Positions 1-9,079 of a stretch of DNA of 46,791 bases are shown piece after piece (position 1 is the first letter of the stretch; each line of letters opens with the position of its first letter). The notes below the pieces were generated by a model that saw only the letters and a program-made list of their open reading frames with translations, had not been told where the DNA came from and searched no databases. A program made the position numbers and the translations under genes. Origin of the DNA: a bacterium (GTDB lineage Bacteria; Planctomycetota; JAFGQW01); contig JAUHXU010000004.1 of assembly GCA_030426805.1 (NCBI GenBank), forward strand, positions 1 to 46,791, written 5' to 3'.

Positions 1-321
1 GGAGCGAAGCGACGGGCCTGAGCGAGGAGGAGCCGGCGGTGCCGACCGCAGCCCCGGGGCAGCACGAGGTGCCCCGAGAAAGACGTTGCCAATTGGTAGG
101 AAGTCCGTCACCGTCGACGTCGATCGCGCCCAACGCGGCTTGGATCGATGTCGGCGGGGACAGGGCGGAGGGGGAGGCCCCCGAAAGCTCTCGATCCGGA
201 GACCGAGATTGCGGCTGCGGGAGCAGGGCTCATCCCGGGACGCTCCATGGCGGATCGCCGGTGAAGTGGGTGCCGGTCGGTGCCGATAACTTCAGTGTCA
301 CCGATTGGATGAGGGGCTGAC
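1..321. other. Upstream region of the first pilus ATPase gene, no supported gene
   Basis: No gene can be supported here. Two plus-strand frames stay open, one from the window edge to a stop at 318-320 just before the ATG at 322. Their third codon positions are only about 70 percent G or C by my count, clearly below the neighbouring genes, and the translation is low-complexity with no recognisable domain. A third frame closes at 19-21 and could be the last six codons of an upstream gene, but that is too short to judge. The end of the region carries GAGGGG at 311-316, a plausible ribosome binding site for the gene at 322. I see no convincing promoter. Confidence 0.5.
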
Positions 322-1410
<1,089 letters not shown>

Positions 1411-1515
1411 GGTCCGGCCGGCCGGGGGGCGGGGGCGTTTTTCGGGAATACCCGTGGACTTGCCGCCGTCCGATCCCAAGATTGATCGGGAACCGGCCGG
1501 GAGAGCCCCTGGACC

Positions 1516-2532
1516 ATGCGCGTCAGCGACATCAAGCAGAGTCTTTGGTATCTGGTCGTCGGCCTCGTCGCCTGCAGCGTCGTCGTCGTCGTCTGGATCA
1601 CGTGGATCAAGCCGCCGGTCTCCAATGCCGCCGGGTTCGACCGGTGGGCGAAGGCGGAGATGGTCGCGGCGCTTCGCGTCGACGCCGACTCCGAGGGTGG
1701 GGCGACCGCAGCCTTCGACAAGGCGTTCCCGGCGACGTTCGGGCTGAAGATCAACGGGATCGAGCCGCCGAAGCCCGCCCCCGTTCGCCGGCCCGATACC
1801 GGCAAGCCGCCGCCCCCGCCGCCGGATCGGCCGCTGAGCGACTTCATCGTGCTGTCGGCCGTGTTCGGCAAAGGGGTCCAGTATCGCCTGCGGCAGGGCG
1901 ACACGGGCATCTTCGAGGTGGGGCTCGGCGACGTGATCCCCGAGAAGCACGCGACGATCTCGCCCGAGGCGAAGTTGATCGCGATCAAGGTCGAGGAGTT
2001 CCCGATCCAGGTCGTGTTCAAGGTGCGTGACGACGAGGAGGTCCTCCTCGTGCCGCGCGACGACCTCCGGCTCCAGCGACCGGACGACGGCAACATCGTC
2101 GCGTCCGAGCCCTATCAGGGGCCGAAGGGGACCGTGACGCCGATGCGTCGCACCGTCGAGCCGGGCGTGACCCGTGCGAAGGACGGCAAGGGCTACGTGA
2201 TCGGCCAGTCGGTCCAGGACGTGTTCCGCAACCGCGCCGACCAGCTCTTGAAGGGCATCGCGTGGGACCAGACCGACAAGGGCATTCGGATCACGAAGAT
2301 CCGCAAGGGCAGCCTCGCCGATCAGATGCTCGGCCAGGTCAAGGCGATCGGCGGATCGCTGCTGCGCGAGCGCGACATCGTGATGAGCGTCAACGGCGTC
2401 AAGGTGCAGAGCAAGGCGCAGATCCTGTCCCACTTCCGATCGAATCCCGTTCCGGCGGGGGGGACGGTGACGGTCCAGATCTGGCGCAACGGCGCCGTGA
2501 AGACCGAGGTGGTGCGCGTGCCGAGGCGGTGA
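1516..2532 (+). CDS. GspC-like inner-membrane protein with PDZ domain
   Basis: A 338-residue bitopic protein with one membrane helix at about 11-30 and a periplasmic remainder. After the helix come a proline-rich linker (about 85-105), a beta-rich region at about 105-200 resembling the homology region of GspC, and a C-terminal PDZ domain from about 225 to the end, with GIRITKIRKGSLAD and RERDIVMSVNGVKV as landmarks. In type II secretion, GspC links the inner-membrane platform to the secretin GspD; the PilP protein plays a comparable role in pili. The ATG has GGGAG about 12 nt upstream. The next gene starts at or just after its stop, so coaX is probably co-transcribed. The assignment rests on architecture; a generic PDZ periplasmic protein is the alternative. 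Confidence 0.75.
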   Translation: MRVSDIKQSLWYLVVGLVACSVVVVVWITWIKPPVSNAAGFDRWAKAEMVAALRVDADSEGGATAAFDKAFPATFGLKINGIEPPKPAPVRRPDTGKPPPPPPDRPLSDFIVLSAVFGKGVQYRLRQGDTGIFEVGLGDVIPEKHATISPEAKLIAIKVEEFPIQVVFKVRDDEEVLLVPRDDLRLQRPDDGNIVASEPYQGPKGTVTPMRRTVEPGVTRAKDGKGYVIGQSVQDVFRNRADQLLKGIAWDQTDKGIRITKIRKGSLADQMLGQVKAIGGSLLRERDIVMSVNGVKVQSKAQILSHFRSNPVPAGGTVTVQIWRNGAVKTEVVRVPRR

Positions 2533-2543
2533 GCGAGCCGCCG

Positions 2544-3278
2544 ATGACGACGCATTGGGTCGCGGACCTCGGCAACCGCTACCTGAAGATCGCCGAGATC
2601 GTCGACGACGAACTCCAACCGCGCCACGTCTTGCGCGCGACCGCCGACGCGATCGACGACGCGGATTTCTCGCCGCGCGGCGGGCCGACGGGCCCGGTCG
2701 TCTACGCGTCGGTCAACCCGAAGGCCGCGCCGCGATGGGAGCGATGGCTCCGCGACCGGTGGGGCGTGGACGCCGTGCAACTCGGCCGCGATCGCCCGTT
2801 CCCGATCGAGAGCCGGGCCGACGGTGCCGGCGCCGATCGCCTCGTCAACGCGATCGCGGCACACGCGCGCTGCGGACCGCGTGGGGCGATCGTCGCCGAC
2901 GTCGGGACCGCGACGACGATCGACGCGGTCGCGCCGGACGGGACGTTCCTCGGCGGGGCGATCCTGCCCGGGCCCCATCTGCAGGCGCGTGCCCTCGGCG
3001 AGCACGGCGCGCAACTGTTCGTCGTCGAACCCACCGCGCCGCCGACCCCGATCGGCACGAACACCGCCGACGCGCTCCGGTCGGGCGTGTTTCACGGAGC
3101 GGTCGGTGCGATCGCGGCCGTGATCGACCGCATCGAGAGGGCGCTGCCGTTTACGCCGCGGCTGCTCGTGACCGGCGGGGACGCGCCACCGCTGATCGCC
3201 GCGCTGCCGGGCGCGGAACTCGTGCCCGCATTGACGCTCGAAGGCGTATGGATCGCAGCCGGGGCGGGGCGTGACTGA
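2544..3278 (+). CDS. coaX: Type III pantothenate kinase (CoaX)
   Basis: Phosphorylates pantothenate with ATP, the first step of coenzyme A synthesis, in the cytoplasm. The 244-residue length is normal for the family. Its motifs are all visible: an N-terminal phosphate loop DLGNRYLK at 8-15, GADR at 96-99, DVGTATTID at 119-127, GGAILPG at 137-143, IGTNTADALRSGVF at 170-183 and a C-terminal GGDA at 211-214. I chose the ATG at 2544. An in-frame GTG at 2529 would overlap the upstream stop as GTGA and would add five residues, so it is a real alternative. It overlaps the next gene by 8 nt, which indicates translational coupling. The usual partner of coaX is birA; here it is a GspC-like gene and an MnmE-like GTPase. 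Confidence 0.93.
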   Translation: MTTHWVADLGNRYLKIAEIVDDELQPRHVLRATADAIDDADFSPRGGPTGPVVYASVNPKAAPRWERWLRDRWGVDAVQLGRDRPFPIESRADGAGADRLVNAIAAHARCGPRGAIVADVGTATTIDAVAPDGTFLGGAILPGPHLQARALGEHGAQLFVVEPTAPPTPIGTNTADALRSGVFHGAVGAIAAVIDRIERALPFTPRLLVTGGDAPPLIAALPGAELVPALTLEGVWIAAGAGRD

Positions 3279-4338
3279 GCCACCGCTCGCGGCCGTCGTG
3301 ACGCCCCCCGGACTTGCGGCCGTGGCGCTGATCGAGGTGGTGGGCGCCGGCGCGCGCGCGACCGTCGGTCGACTGCTCGAAGCCGGGGCGCTCCCGGACG
3401 ACGGGCGCGCTGCGCATCGCTGGCTCGTCGATGCGACCGGCGCCCGCCTGGACGACGCGCTCGTCGTCGCATGGGGGACGGCGACCGCGCCACGGATCGA
3501 ACTCGGCGTGCACGGGGGCCCGGCGGTCGTCGCCGCGGTCCTCGCCGCGCTCGGCGAGGCCGGTGCGCGCGTCGTCCCGTCGGCGGCGCTCCCGCTCTTC
3601 GGTGCGGTCGATCCGATCGCCGCGAGCGCGTGGCGCCGCGTACGCCGCGTGCGGACGGCCGGGGCGATGCGCGTGCTCGGCGCCGCGTGGTCGGGCGCGC
3701 TGCAGCGTTCGGTCACGGCCGCGCTCGCGACCGGCGGCGAGCCGCTGGAGCGACTGGTCCGGGACAGCGCGCGGGTGGACGCGTGGTTTCGGCCGGTCCG
3801 GGCGGTGCTCGTCGGGCCGCCCAACGCGGGCAAGTCGAGCCTGTTCAACGCACTCCTCGGTCGCGAGCGTGCGACCGTCTCCCCGGAGGCCGGCACGACC
3901 CGGGACGCGGTGGACGATCGGGGCGTGTGGAACGACCGCGTCGTGCACCTCGTCGATACCGCGGGCGACGCGCCGCCGGCGCTCCTCCTCGCGCGCGCCG
4001 ACGTCGTGGTCGCGGTGGGCGCGCCGCCACCCGCCGTCCGCCCCGGGACGCGGGTCATCCCGGTCGTGAGTCGGGTCGACGTCGAGCCGCCACCGCCCGA
4101 CTTCGACGGCGTCGCCACGTCCGCGGTCACCGGGCAGGGGCTGGGGACGCTCCGGGACGCGATCGCCCCTCCGATCGACGCGCCCGTGGGGCCGGCGTTG
4201 TTCACGCGACTCGATCGCCGCCTGCTCGAGCGGGTCCGCGCGGGCGACGAGCCGGCCGGTCGGCGCCTACGGAGACGGGCCGGAGACGGCGTCGTACGCC
4301 CCGGATGGCGTCTTTCCTCCGGCGAGCAAAACGATTAG
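3271..4338 (+). CDS. Divergent, truncated MnmE (TrmE)-like GTPase
   Basis: A 355-residue protein with the MnmE layout in shortened form. The N-terminal part resembles the MnmE folate-binding domain (VVTPPGLAAVALIEV at 9-23; VHGGPAVVAAVL at 80-91). It is followed by a G domain with G1 GPPNAGKSS (182-190), a TT(R) switch at 209-211, DTAG (229-232) and SAVTG (284-288). MnmE modifies the wobble uridine of tRNAs together with MnmG. This copy lacks the C-terminal CxGK motif that carries the essential cysteine, has VHGG where MnmE has CHGG, and has SRVD where NKxD should set guanine specificity. It is about 100 residues shorter than normal MnmE (about 450). The GTG start overlaps coaX by 8 nt. A tRNA-modification role is doubtful; a repurposed or decaying GTPase is likelier. 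Confidence 0.82.
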   Translation: MTEPPLAAVVTPPGLAAVALIEVVGAGARATVGRLLEAGALPDDGRAAHRWLVDATGARLDDALVVAWGTATAPRIELGVHGGPAVVAAVLAALGEAGARVVPSAALPLFGAVDPIAASAWRRVRRVRTAGAMRVLGAAWSGALQRSVTAALATGGEPLERLVRDSARVDAWFRPVRAVLVGPPNAGKSSLFNALLGRERATVSPEAGTTRDAVDDRGVWNDRVVHLVDTAGDAPPALLLARADVVVAVGAPPPAVRPGTRVIPVVSRVDVEPPPPDFDGVATSAVTGQGLGTLRDAIAPPIDAPVGPALFTRLDRRLLERVRAGDEPAGRRLRRRAGDGVVRPGWRLSSGEQND

Positions 4339-4700
4339 AATCCCTCGCGCTGCGGCCGCTCCTTCGAGCGATGCAGCTCCGTCGCCGCCGTTCGGAATCG
4401 CACGGTGCCGTCCGGGACCGAATCGGATCCCGGTCGAAGGTCGTAACTCGTTTCTTTGGAGTGGATTACGAAGAGGTTCACTTTGGCGAGCCGTCGGCAC
4501 GCCCATTGCGTGAGCCCGCACCAGGCGAATCGCCCCCCGGCGTGACGCGCCGGCGAGAGCCGGCCGGCGTCGAGCCGACGGGCGGAAACGCGGCCTCGAG
4601 GTGCTCGGAAATTCCCGGGCTCGTCGGTGCCACGACACCTCGAAAGTATGATCTGAAGTTCACGGATCTCGGGATCCCAGAAGAACCCAGGAGAAGAATA
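4339..4700 (+). other. Structured non-coding leader upstream of the large lipoprotein gene
   Basis: There are 362 bases between the MnmE-like stop and the lipoprotein ATG, without a convincing gene. The frame continuous with the lipoprotein is open but has irregular codon use and no start with a binding site. The middle holds a series of compact hairpins: GGCGA/TCGCC around one base (4524-4534), GCCGGC closed by a GAGA GNRA tetraloop (4549-4564), and CGTCG/CGACG (4568-4580). A TATGAT at about 4647-4652 could be a -10 element, but I see no matching -35. The ribosome binding site AGGAGAAG lies at 4689-4696. A structured 5' leader is an inference; I do not recognise a known riboswitch class. Confidence 0.45.
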
Positions 4701-6884
4701 ATGCTCAGACCGAATCGCTGGTCGTCTCCCGCCCGCGGCGCGGCAGCCGCGGCCCTGCTCGGCCTCGCCGGGCTCGGGTTCACCGGGTGCAGCGGCGGCG
4801 GCAGTGGCGGCACGCCCGACCTGTTCCTGGTCTCGTTCCTGCAGGACCAGCGGTCGAACCTCTTCCGCGACCAGGTCCTCGTGTTCGAGTTCACGACCAG
4901 CGTCGACGTCAGCACGGTCGATCTCGACACGTTCCAGATCTTCCGCGGCACGACCCAGAACCCGATCCCGTTCGTCGGTCTGTTCGAGGTCAACGGCAAC
5001 TTCGTCAGCTTCAAGCCGGTCGTCGACGAGAACACGCCGAACCGCGGATCGGTGCCGCTGAACCCGTACGGCTTCGACGAGAACACGACCTACCAGGTCA
5101 AGATCCCGTCGATCCAGGATCAGCCCACGCCGCTGAAGGTGCTGCAGTCCGCGGGTGGCCGGCCGATCATCCAGTCGTTCTCCGGTCAATTCGCGACGGG
5201 TAGCGCCTACTCGCCGACCACCGAGCCGAGCCCGACGTTCGAGCCGTGGGATCCGGCCGTCTACGACACCCGCAACGGCGTCAAGGGCACCCAGAACGCG
5301 AACGACGACGTGCTGAGCTACACGCCGGTTCCGAACATCGCGAACCCGCCGCTCGATCCGCAGAACCAGCCGGACTTCCGCTATCAGCACCCGACGAACG
5401 TCCAGGCACAGCTGACGTTCACCTCGGTGATGGATCCGCGCACGTTCCGCGCGACGCTGACCGGCAACATCCGCCTCGAGTTCAACAGCCCGGGCACGAG
5501 CGTCTGGAACTACGTTCCGGTCACGATCTCCCGGACGCCCAACGGCCGCACGTTCCTCCTGACCGCGGCGACCCCGCTCGCGAACCAGGCGCGCGCGAAC
5601 CGGTATCGGATCGTGATCGACCAGACGAACTTCCCGCTGCTGAGCCGTGGCGGCAAGAAGCTGCGCGAGGTCACCGACGTGTGGGACAACGCGCAGCAGC
5701 GTGTCGTCACCCGGACGGTCGACGAGCCGCTGCTGACGTTCAACTGCGGGATGGTGCCCGGTGAGAACGGGCCGCTGCTGACGTCGACCTTCCCCCTCGA
5801 GGCGTTCTCGCAGAACAACGTCGCGAGTGACACCGACGTGACGTTCAACAACGGCATGCTCGAGGGCGGCCCGGTCGTCCTCCGCACGTCCGAGGACACG
5901 TCGGCGTGCACGCTGCCCGGCACGAACTGCAATCAGGCGCTGCGCGAGCCGCTCACCCAGAGCAACGCGTCGAGCAACCCGAACCCGAACACGACGGGTC
6001 CGAGCAAGGTGCAGTTCAACTTCCAGACCTGGCAGCACGCCAACGGTGCGCCGAGCTACAAGTTGACGAACGCCGAAGCGCTGACCGACATGTGCTGGGG
6101 CCCGCTCTGCACGACCGTGATCAAGGCGGACTACCCGAAGCTCAACATCCGCGTGATGTGGACGGAGCGTGACGGCACGCAGTTCCAGCCGGCGGGTTTG
6201 CCGAGCACGACCTTCGCGCAGAACTTCGACCGCAACCCGCCGGGCTTCCCGGCGCGTGACGGCACCCAGGCCTACTCGATCCCGCAGAGCGACAACACGC
6301 GCGTGTGGTACGAGTGGAAGTTCCAGCAGCCGTTCACCGACTACCGCGTCGACAAGGGCCTCGTGTTCCTGGCGTGGACCGAGGTCGGCGGCTTCACGGA
6401 GCAGTATCCGCGCTGGTATTCGCCGAACATGCAGCCGAACACGCGCGTCTTCTCGGCGCCGGGTCCGGTGAACCCGCCGACCGGTGTCGCCGGGCAGTGG
6501 ACGTTCTACTGGACGCAGTTCAAGTTCGCGCGGCTGCGGAGTCTGGCGGTCACGAAGTACTACCGGATGACCGGGGACAACAACGACCTGCCGTTCTACA
6601 ACACGGTCGTCGTGTCGCCGTCGCAGGCGAACCTGCCGGGTGGCACGTCCTACAAGATCGAGTACAGCGGCGGCAAGTTCACGTCGCAGCCGACGACGCG
6701 GATGGCGAACGGCCTGACCTACTACGAGGCGGTCGGCAACGGGGCGACGACCTCGTTCAGCTCGAACATCACGGCCGCGAACCTGAGCCCGTACATCGCG
6801 CTGCGAGTCGTCTTCGAGGCGAACATCAACCAGCCGAACGCGTTGCCGTTCCTCGACGGCATCTCGTTCACGTTCTCGCTGTAG
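4701..6884 (+). CDS. Large secreted lipoprotein with SbsA-type Ig-like domains
   Basis: A 727-residue exported lipoprotein. A signal peptide ends in the lipobox FTGC, with the lipidated cysteine at residue 30, followed by a Gly/Ser linker. Residues about 40-130 (LVFEFTTSVDVSTVDLDTF and following) and about 230-330 (QLTFTSVMDPRTFRATLTG) look like two SbsA-type bacterial Ig-like domains (Big_5 style), found in many surface proteins. The remaining 400 residues are Asn/Thr/Pro-rich and beta-predicted, and I recognise no enzyme motif there. The ATG at 4701 has an excellent binding site, AGGAGAAG, 4 nt upstream, and it is the start that exposes the signal peptide. The gene is monocistronic by appearance, with a long leader upstream and a strong terminator downstream. 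It may be a surface or adhesion protein served by the nearby secretion genes, but that is inference. Confidence 0.85.
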   Translation: MLRPNRWSSPARGAAAAALLGLAGLGFTGCSGGGSGGTPDLFLVSFLQDQRSNLFRDQVLVFEFTTSVDVSTVDLDTFQIFRGTTQNPIPFVGLFEVNGNFVSFKPVVDENTPNRGSVPLNPYGFDENTTYQVKIPSIQDQPTPLKVLQSAGGRPIIQSFSGQFATGSAYSPTTEPSPTFEPWDPAVYDTRNGVKGTQNANDDVLSYTPVPNIANPPLDPQNQPDFRYQHPTNVQAQLTFTSVMDPRTFRATLTGNIRLEFNSPGTSVWNYVPVTISRTPNGRTFLLTAATPLANQARANRYRIVIDQTNFPLLSRGGKKLREVTDVWDNAQQRVVTRTVDEPLLTFNCGMVPGENGPLLTSTFPLEAFSQNNVASDTDVTFNNGMLEGGPVVLRTSEDTSACTLPGTNCNQALREPLTQSNASSNPNPNTTGPSKVQFNFQTWQHANGAPSYKLTNAEALTDMCWGPLCTTVIKADYPKLNIRVMWTERDGTQFQPAGLPSTTFAQNFDRNPPGFPARDGTQAYSIPQSDNTRVWYEWKFQQPFTDYRVDKGLVFLAWTEVGGFTEQYPRWYSPNMQPNTRVFSAPGPVNPPTGVAGQWTFYWTQFKFARLRSLAVTKYYRMTGDNNDLPFYNTVVVSPSQANLPGGTSYKIEYSGGKFTSQPTTRMANGLTYYEAVGNGATTSFSSNITAANLSPYIALRVVFEANINQPNALPFLDGISFTFSL

Positions 6885-6907
6885 CACGCGACGCGATCGA
6901 AACGAAC

Positions 6908-6938
6908 GACGCCGGACCCGCACGGGTCCGGCGTTCTT
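6908..6938 (+). terminator. Rho-independent terminator after the large lipoprotein
   Basis: A perfect 10-bp stem pairs GCCGGACCCG (6911-6920) with CGGGTCCGGC (6923-6932). Two further base pairs extend it outward to 6909/6934. It is followed by a short pyrimidine/T stretch (GTTCTT) and lies 24 nt downstream of the stop at 6884. Confidence 0.82.
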
Positions 6939-6995
6939 CATGTACGGGCCTCGGGTGCCGGGCGCGGACCGGCGAGATATTGCCGGGTTTTCTCC

Positions 6996-7023
6996 TTCAA
7001 TGCGCGCCGCACGTCTCTATAAT
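6996..7023 (+). promoter_or_regulatory. Candidate sigma-70 promoter for the prepilin peptidase gene
   Basis: A perfect TATAAT at 7018-7023 is preceded by TTCAAT at 6996-7001 with a 16-nt spacer. In DNA this GC-rich a consensus -10 box is unlikely by chance. It would give a leader of about 130 nt before the gene at 7163. The -35 box is only a partial match. Confidence 0.6.
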
Positions 7024-7112
7024 CTTCGTCGGCGGTTGTTCAGGGCATCGCGACCGATCCATGGCGGGGAACCGGTCCGGCGGTAGTTGGCGCAGCAGTG
7101 CGGCGGTAATGC

Positions 7113-7138
7113 CGTGACTGCAAGACGTGACTGCAAGA
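7113..7138 (+). repeat. Perfect 13-nt tandem duplication
   Basis: The 13-mer CGTGACTGCAAGA occurs twice back to back (7113-7125 and 7126-7138) in the leader of the prepilin peptidase gene. It could be a recent slippage product or a paired binding site. Confidence 0.8.
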
Positions 7139-7162
7139 GCGGACTCGTGACGGCCCGGACGG

Positions 7163-8056
7163 ATGGAAACCACCTATCTCGTGTTTGCGGGAGTGTTCGG
7201 CCTGCTGGTCGGCAGCTTCCTGAACGTCGTGATCTACCGGCTGCCACTCGACATGGAGTGGGTCCGGTCGCGCTCGGCGTGTCGGTCTTGCCGGCGCCTG
7301 ATCCGGTGGTACGACAACATCCCGGTCGTCAGCTGGCTGCTGCTCGGTGGGCGTTGCCGCAACTGCAAGGAGCGGATCGCGTTCCGCTACCCACTGGTCG
7401 AGCTGATCACCGGCGGCCTGTTCGCGCTCGGGTTCATCACGGTCGGCGCGATCGCTCGCGACACGGAGCTGACCGGCGGAGGGCTGACGTCGGGCTGGTG
7501 GGCCTTCGGGTTCGTCTACGTCGCGACGTTCCTCTCGGCCCTGGTCGCGTCGACGTTCATCGACTTCGACCACACGATCCTGCCCGACGAGATCACGAAG
7601 ACCGGGATGTGGCTCGCGCCGTTCGCGACGCTCGTGTTCCCTTGGATCGTGCTGCGCCACTTCGATCTGGACCGCTTCGGCTGGACCGGTGTGCACGCGC
7701 GACTCGAAGGGCTGATCGGCTCGCTGATCGGGATGCTGGTCGGGGCCGGGATCGTCTGGGGCGTCGCGGTCGTCGGCAAGTTGATCTTCCGCAAGGAGGC
7801 GATGGGCTTCGGCGACGTGAAGTTCATGGGGATGATCGGTGCGGTTCTCGGGCCGTTTCCGGTCGTGCTCGTCTTCGCGCTCGGCTGCCTGTTCGGGTCG
7901 TTCTTCGGGATCGCGATGTTCCTCGTGACCCGCAATCGATATTTGGCATTCGGTCCATACCTCGCGCTCGGCGCGGTGATCATGCTGCTCTGGGGGGAGC
8001 AGACGGTGTGGATCGTCACGGATTGGTGGCCGCGGTTCGTCCGCGGCCTCACGTAA
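7163..8056 (+). CDS. pilD: Prepilin peptidase / N-methyltransferase (PilD/GspO type)
   Basis: A polytopic inner-membrane aspartyl protease that removes the leader from type IV prepilins and methylates the new N-terminal phenylalanine. The 297 residues show the family order. A first membrane helix ends in GSFLNVVIYRLP, and a cytoplasmic zinc-binding domain has two CxxC pairs (CRSCRRL and CRNCKER). The catalytic aspartates follow: the first in FIDFDHTILPDEIT and the second in GFGDVKFMG. About eight membrane helices are expected. The two prepilins encoded at 16595 and 17477 in this window are obvious substrates. The gene has its own candidate promoter at 6996-7023, and its binding site is weak. 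The stop is followed after 19 nt by the OmpA-like lipoprotein gene, so the two are likely co-transcribed. Confidence 0.96.
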   Translation: METTYLVFAGVFGLLVGSFLNVVIYRLPLDMEWVRSRSACRSCRRLIRWYDNIPVVSWLLLGGRCRNCKERIAFRYPLVELITGGLFALGFITVGAIARDTELTGGGLTSGWWAFGFVYVATFLSALVASTFIDFDHTILPDEITKTGMWLAPFATLVFPWIVLRHFDLDRFGWTGVHARLEGLIGSLIGMLVGAGIVWGVAVVGKLIFRKEAMGFGDVKFMGMIGAVLGPFPVVLVFALGCLFGSFFGIAMFLVTRNRYLAFGPYLALGAVIMLLWGEQTVWIVTDWWPRFVRGLT

Positions 8057-8075
8057 CCCAATGGGAGGGAATCGT

Positions 8076-8792
8076 ATGATGGTTTCACGTTTCGGATCGC
8101 GAGTCGGCCGCGCGGCAGTGCTCGGCCTCGCGCTCGCGTCGTCCGGCCTCGTCGGCTGCACGGCGAAGTACGAACAGTTCCTCGATGAGCGCGATCGCGA
8201 GATCGCGGCGCTCAAGGAGGAGAAGGCCGCGCTGCAGGTGCAGGCGCGCGCCGCACGGGACTCGTTCGGCGCCAACGTGTCGCGCGTCCGCGAGCTCGAG
8301 CGTGAGAACGCGAAGCTGCGCACCGCGCTCGACGACGTCCGGAGCCGCCCGGCACCGACGACGCAGGCCTCCGCGGAGCTGCGCGACGTCGCGAAGCGCA
8401 ACGGGCTCGAGCTGCGCGAGCGCGCCGAGGGCGTGGCGCTCGTGCTCCCGAACTCGGTGACGTTCCGTTCCGGCAGCGCGGCGCTGTCCAAGCGCGGCAA
8501 GAGCGTCCTCGCCTCGGTCGCGACGACGCTCAAGCGCCAGTACGGCGGTCGCACGATCAGCATCGAGGGCCACACGGACTCGACGCCGATCCGCAAGAGC
8601 AAGTTCGGCACGAACTTCCGACTGAGCGCGGAGCGCGCCGAGAGCGTCCGTAGCCACCTCGCCGGCCTCGGCGTCGGCGGCTCCAAGGTCCGCGTCGTCG
8701 GCTACGGTCCGACGCAGCCGGTCGCCTCGAACGGCAACGACGGCGGCCGCGCGAAGAACCGCCGGGTCGAGCTCGTCATCCTCAACGGCTGA
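8076..8792 (+). CDS. OmpA-family peptidoglycan-binding lipoprotein
   Basis: A 238-residue outer-membrane-type lipoprotein. A signal peptide ends in the lipobox LVGC. It is followed by a coiled coil rich in Glu, Lys, Arg and Leu (about 35-95), then a linker and a C-terminal OmpA-like domain. That domain has the landmarks ISIEGHTDSTPI, NFRLSAERAESVR and KNRRVELVI, which in this family bind diaminopimelate in peptidoglycan. The order coiled coil then OmpA domain resembles Pal- or MotB-like anchors. I chose the ATG at 8076 because GGAGG (8064-8068) sits 7 nt upstream. ATGs at 8061 and 8079 are in frame but are placed worse. It lies 19 nt behind the prepilin peptidase gene, so it may help anchor the pilus apparatus to the wall, which is inference. 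Confidence 0.92.
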   Translation: MMVSRFGSRVGRAAVLGLALASSGLVGCTAKYEQFLDERDREIAALKEEKAALQVQARAARDSFGANVSRVRELERENAKLRTALDDVRSRPAPTTQASAELRDVAKRNGLELRERAEGVALVLPNSVTFRSGSAALSKRGKSVLASVATTLKRQYGGRTISIEGHTDSTPIRKSKFGTNFRLSAERAESVRSHLAGLGVGGSKVRVVGYGPTQPVASNGNDGGRAKNRRVELVILNG

Positions 8793-8808
8793 TCCGCCGT
8801 TCCGTGGC

Positions 8809-8838
8809 CCGGGCGCGCCCGTTCCGGCGCGCGCCCGG
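8809..8838 (+). terminator. Strong GC hairpin after the OmpA-like gene, possible terminator
   Basis: A perfect 10-bp stem pairs CCGGGCGCGC (8809-8818) with GCGCGCCCGG (8829-8838) across a 10-nt loop, 16 nt after the stop. No T-run follows, only CCGCGACAAAA, so it may be an RNA-stabilising or factor-assisted terminator instead of a classical one. Confidence 0.45.
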
Positions 8839-8895
8839 CCGCGACAAAACGCCCTCGTCGTCCGTTCACGGCGGGGGCGCACGCCCTCCTGCCGG

Positions 8896-8925
8896 TTGAC
8901 CCCTCGATTGTGCGGGCGATACAAT
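8896..8925 (+). promoter_or_regulatory. Sigma-70 type promoter for the EF-G-like gene
   Basis: TTGACC at 8896-8901 and TACAAT at 8920-8925 are separated by 18 nt. Both boxes match the housekeeping consensus at five of six positions. It lies about 155 nt upstream of the GTG at 9080, so the transcript would have a long leader. This is the best promoter in the window. Confidence 0.75.
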
Positions 8926-9079
8926 CCGGGTCCCTCCACCGCGATCGTGCAGCCGCGGGCGAGCCCACCGACGCTACCGGCGCCCGGCGCTCTGCCGGTG
9001 TCCGGCCCTCTGAGGCTTCGTTCACGACGACGATGCCGCGGTCTGACCTCTCTGGTACGATGACCGAAGGAGATTCCGC

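Noticed and set aside
1411..1450. GC palindrome plus TTTTT after the PilT-like gene as a terminator
   Set aside because: CCGGCCGGCCGG can only form a very short stem because it is continuous, and a G-run separates it from the T-run, so I did not list it.
3471..4700. N-terminal extension of the large lipoprotein frame back into the MnmE-like gene
   Set aside because: It would add about 410 residues of Arg-rich sequence in another frame of a real gene and bury the lipobox signal peptide. The ATG at 4701 with AGGAGAAG is clearly the start.
4335..6941. An 868-codon minus-strand open frame opposite the large lipoprotein
   Set aside because: Shadow composition, and it crosses a plus-strand terminator; the plus strand has a signal peptide and a good binding site.
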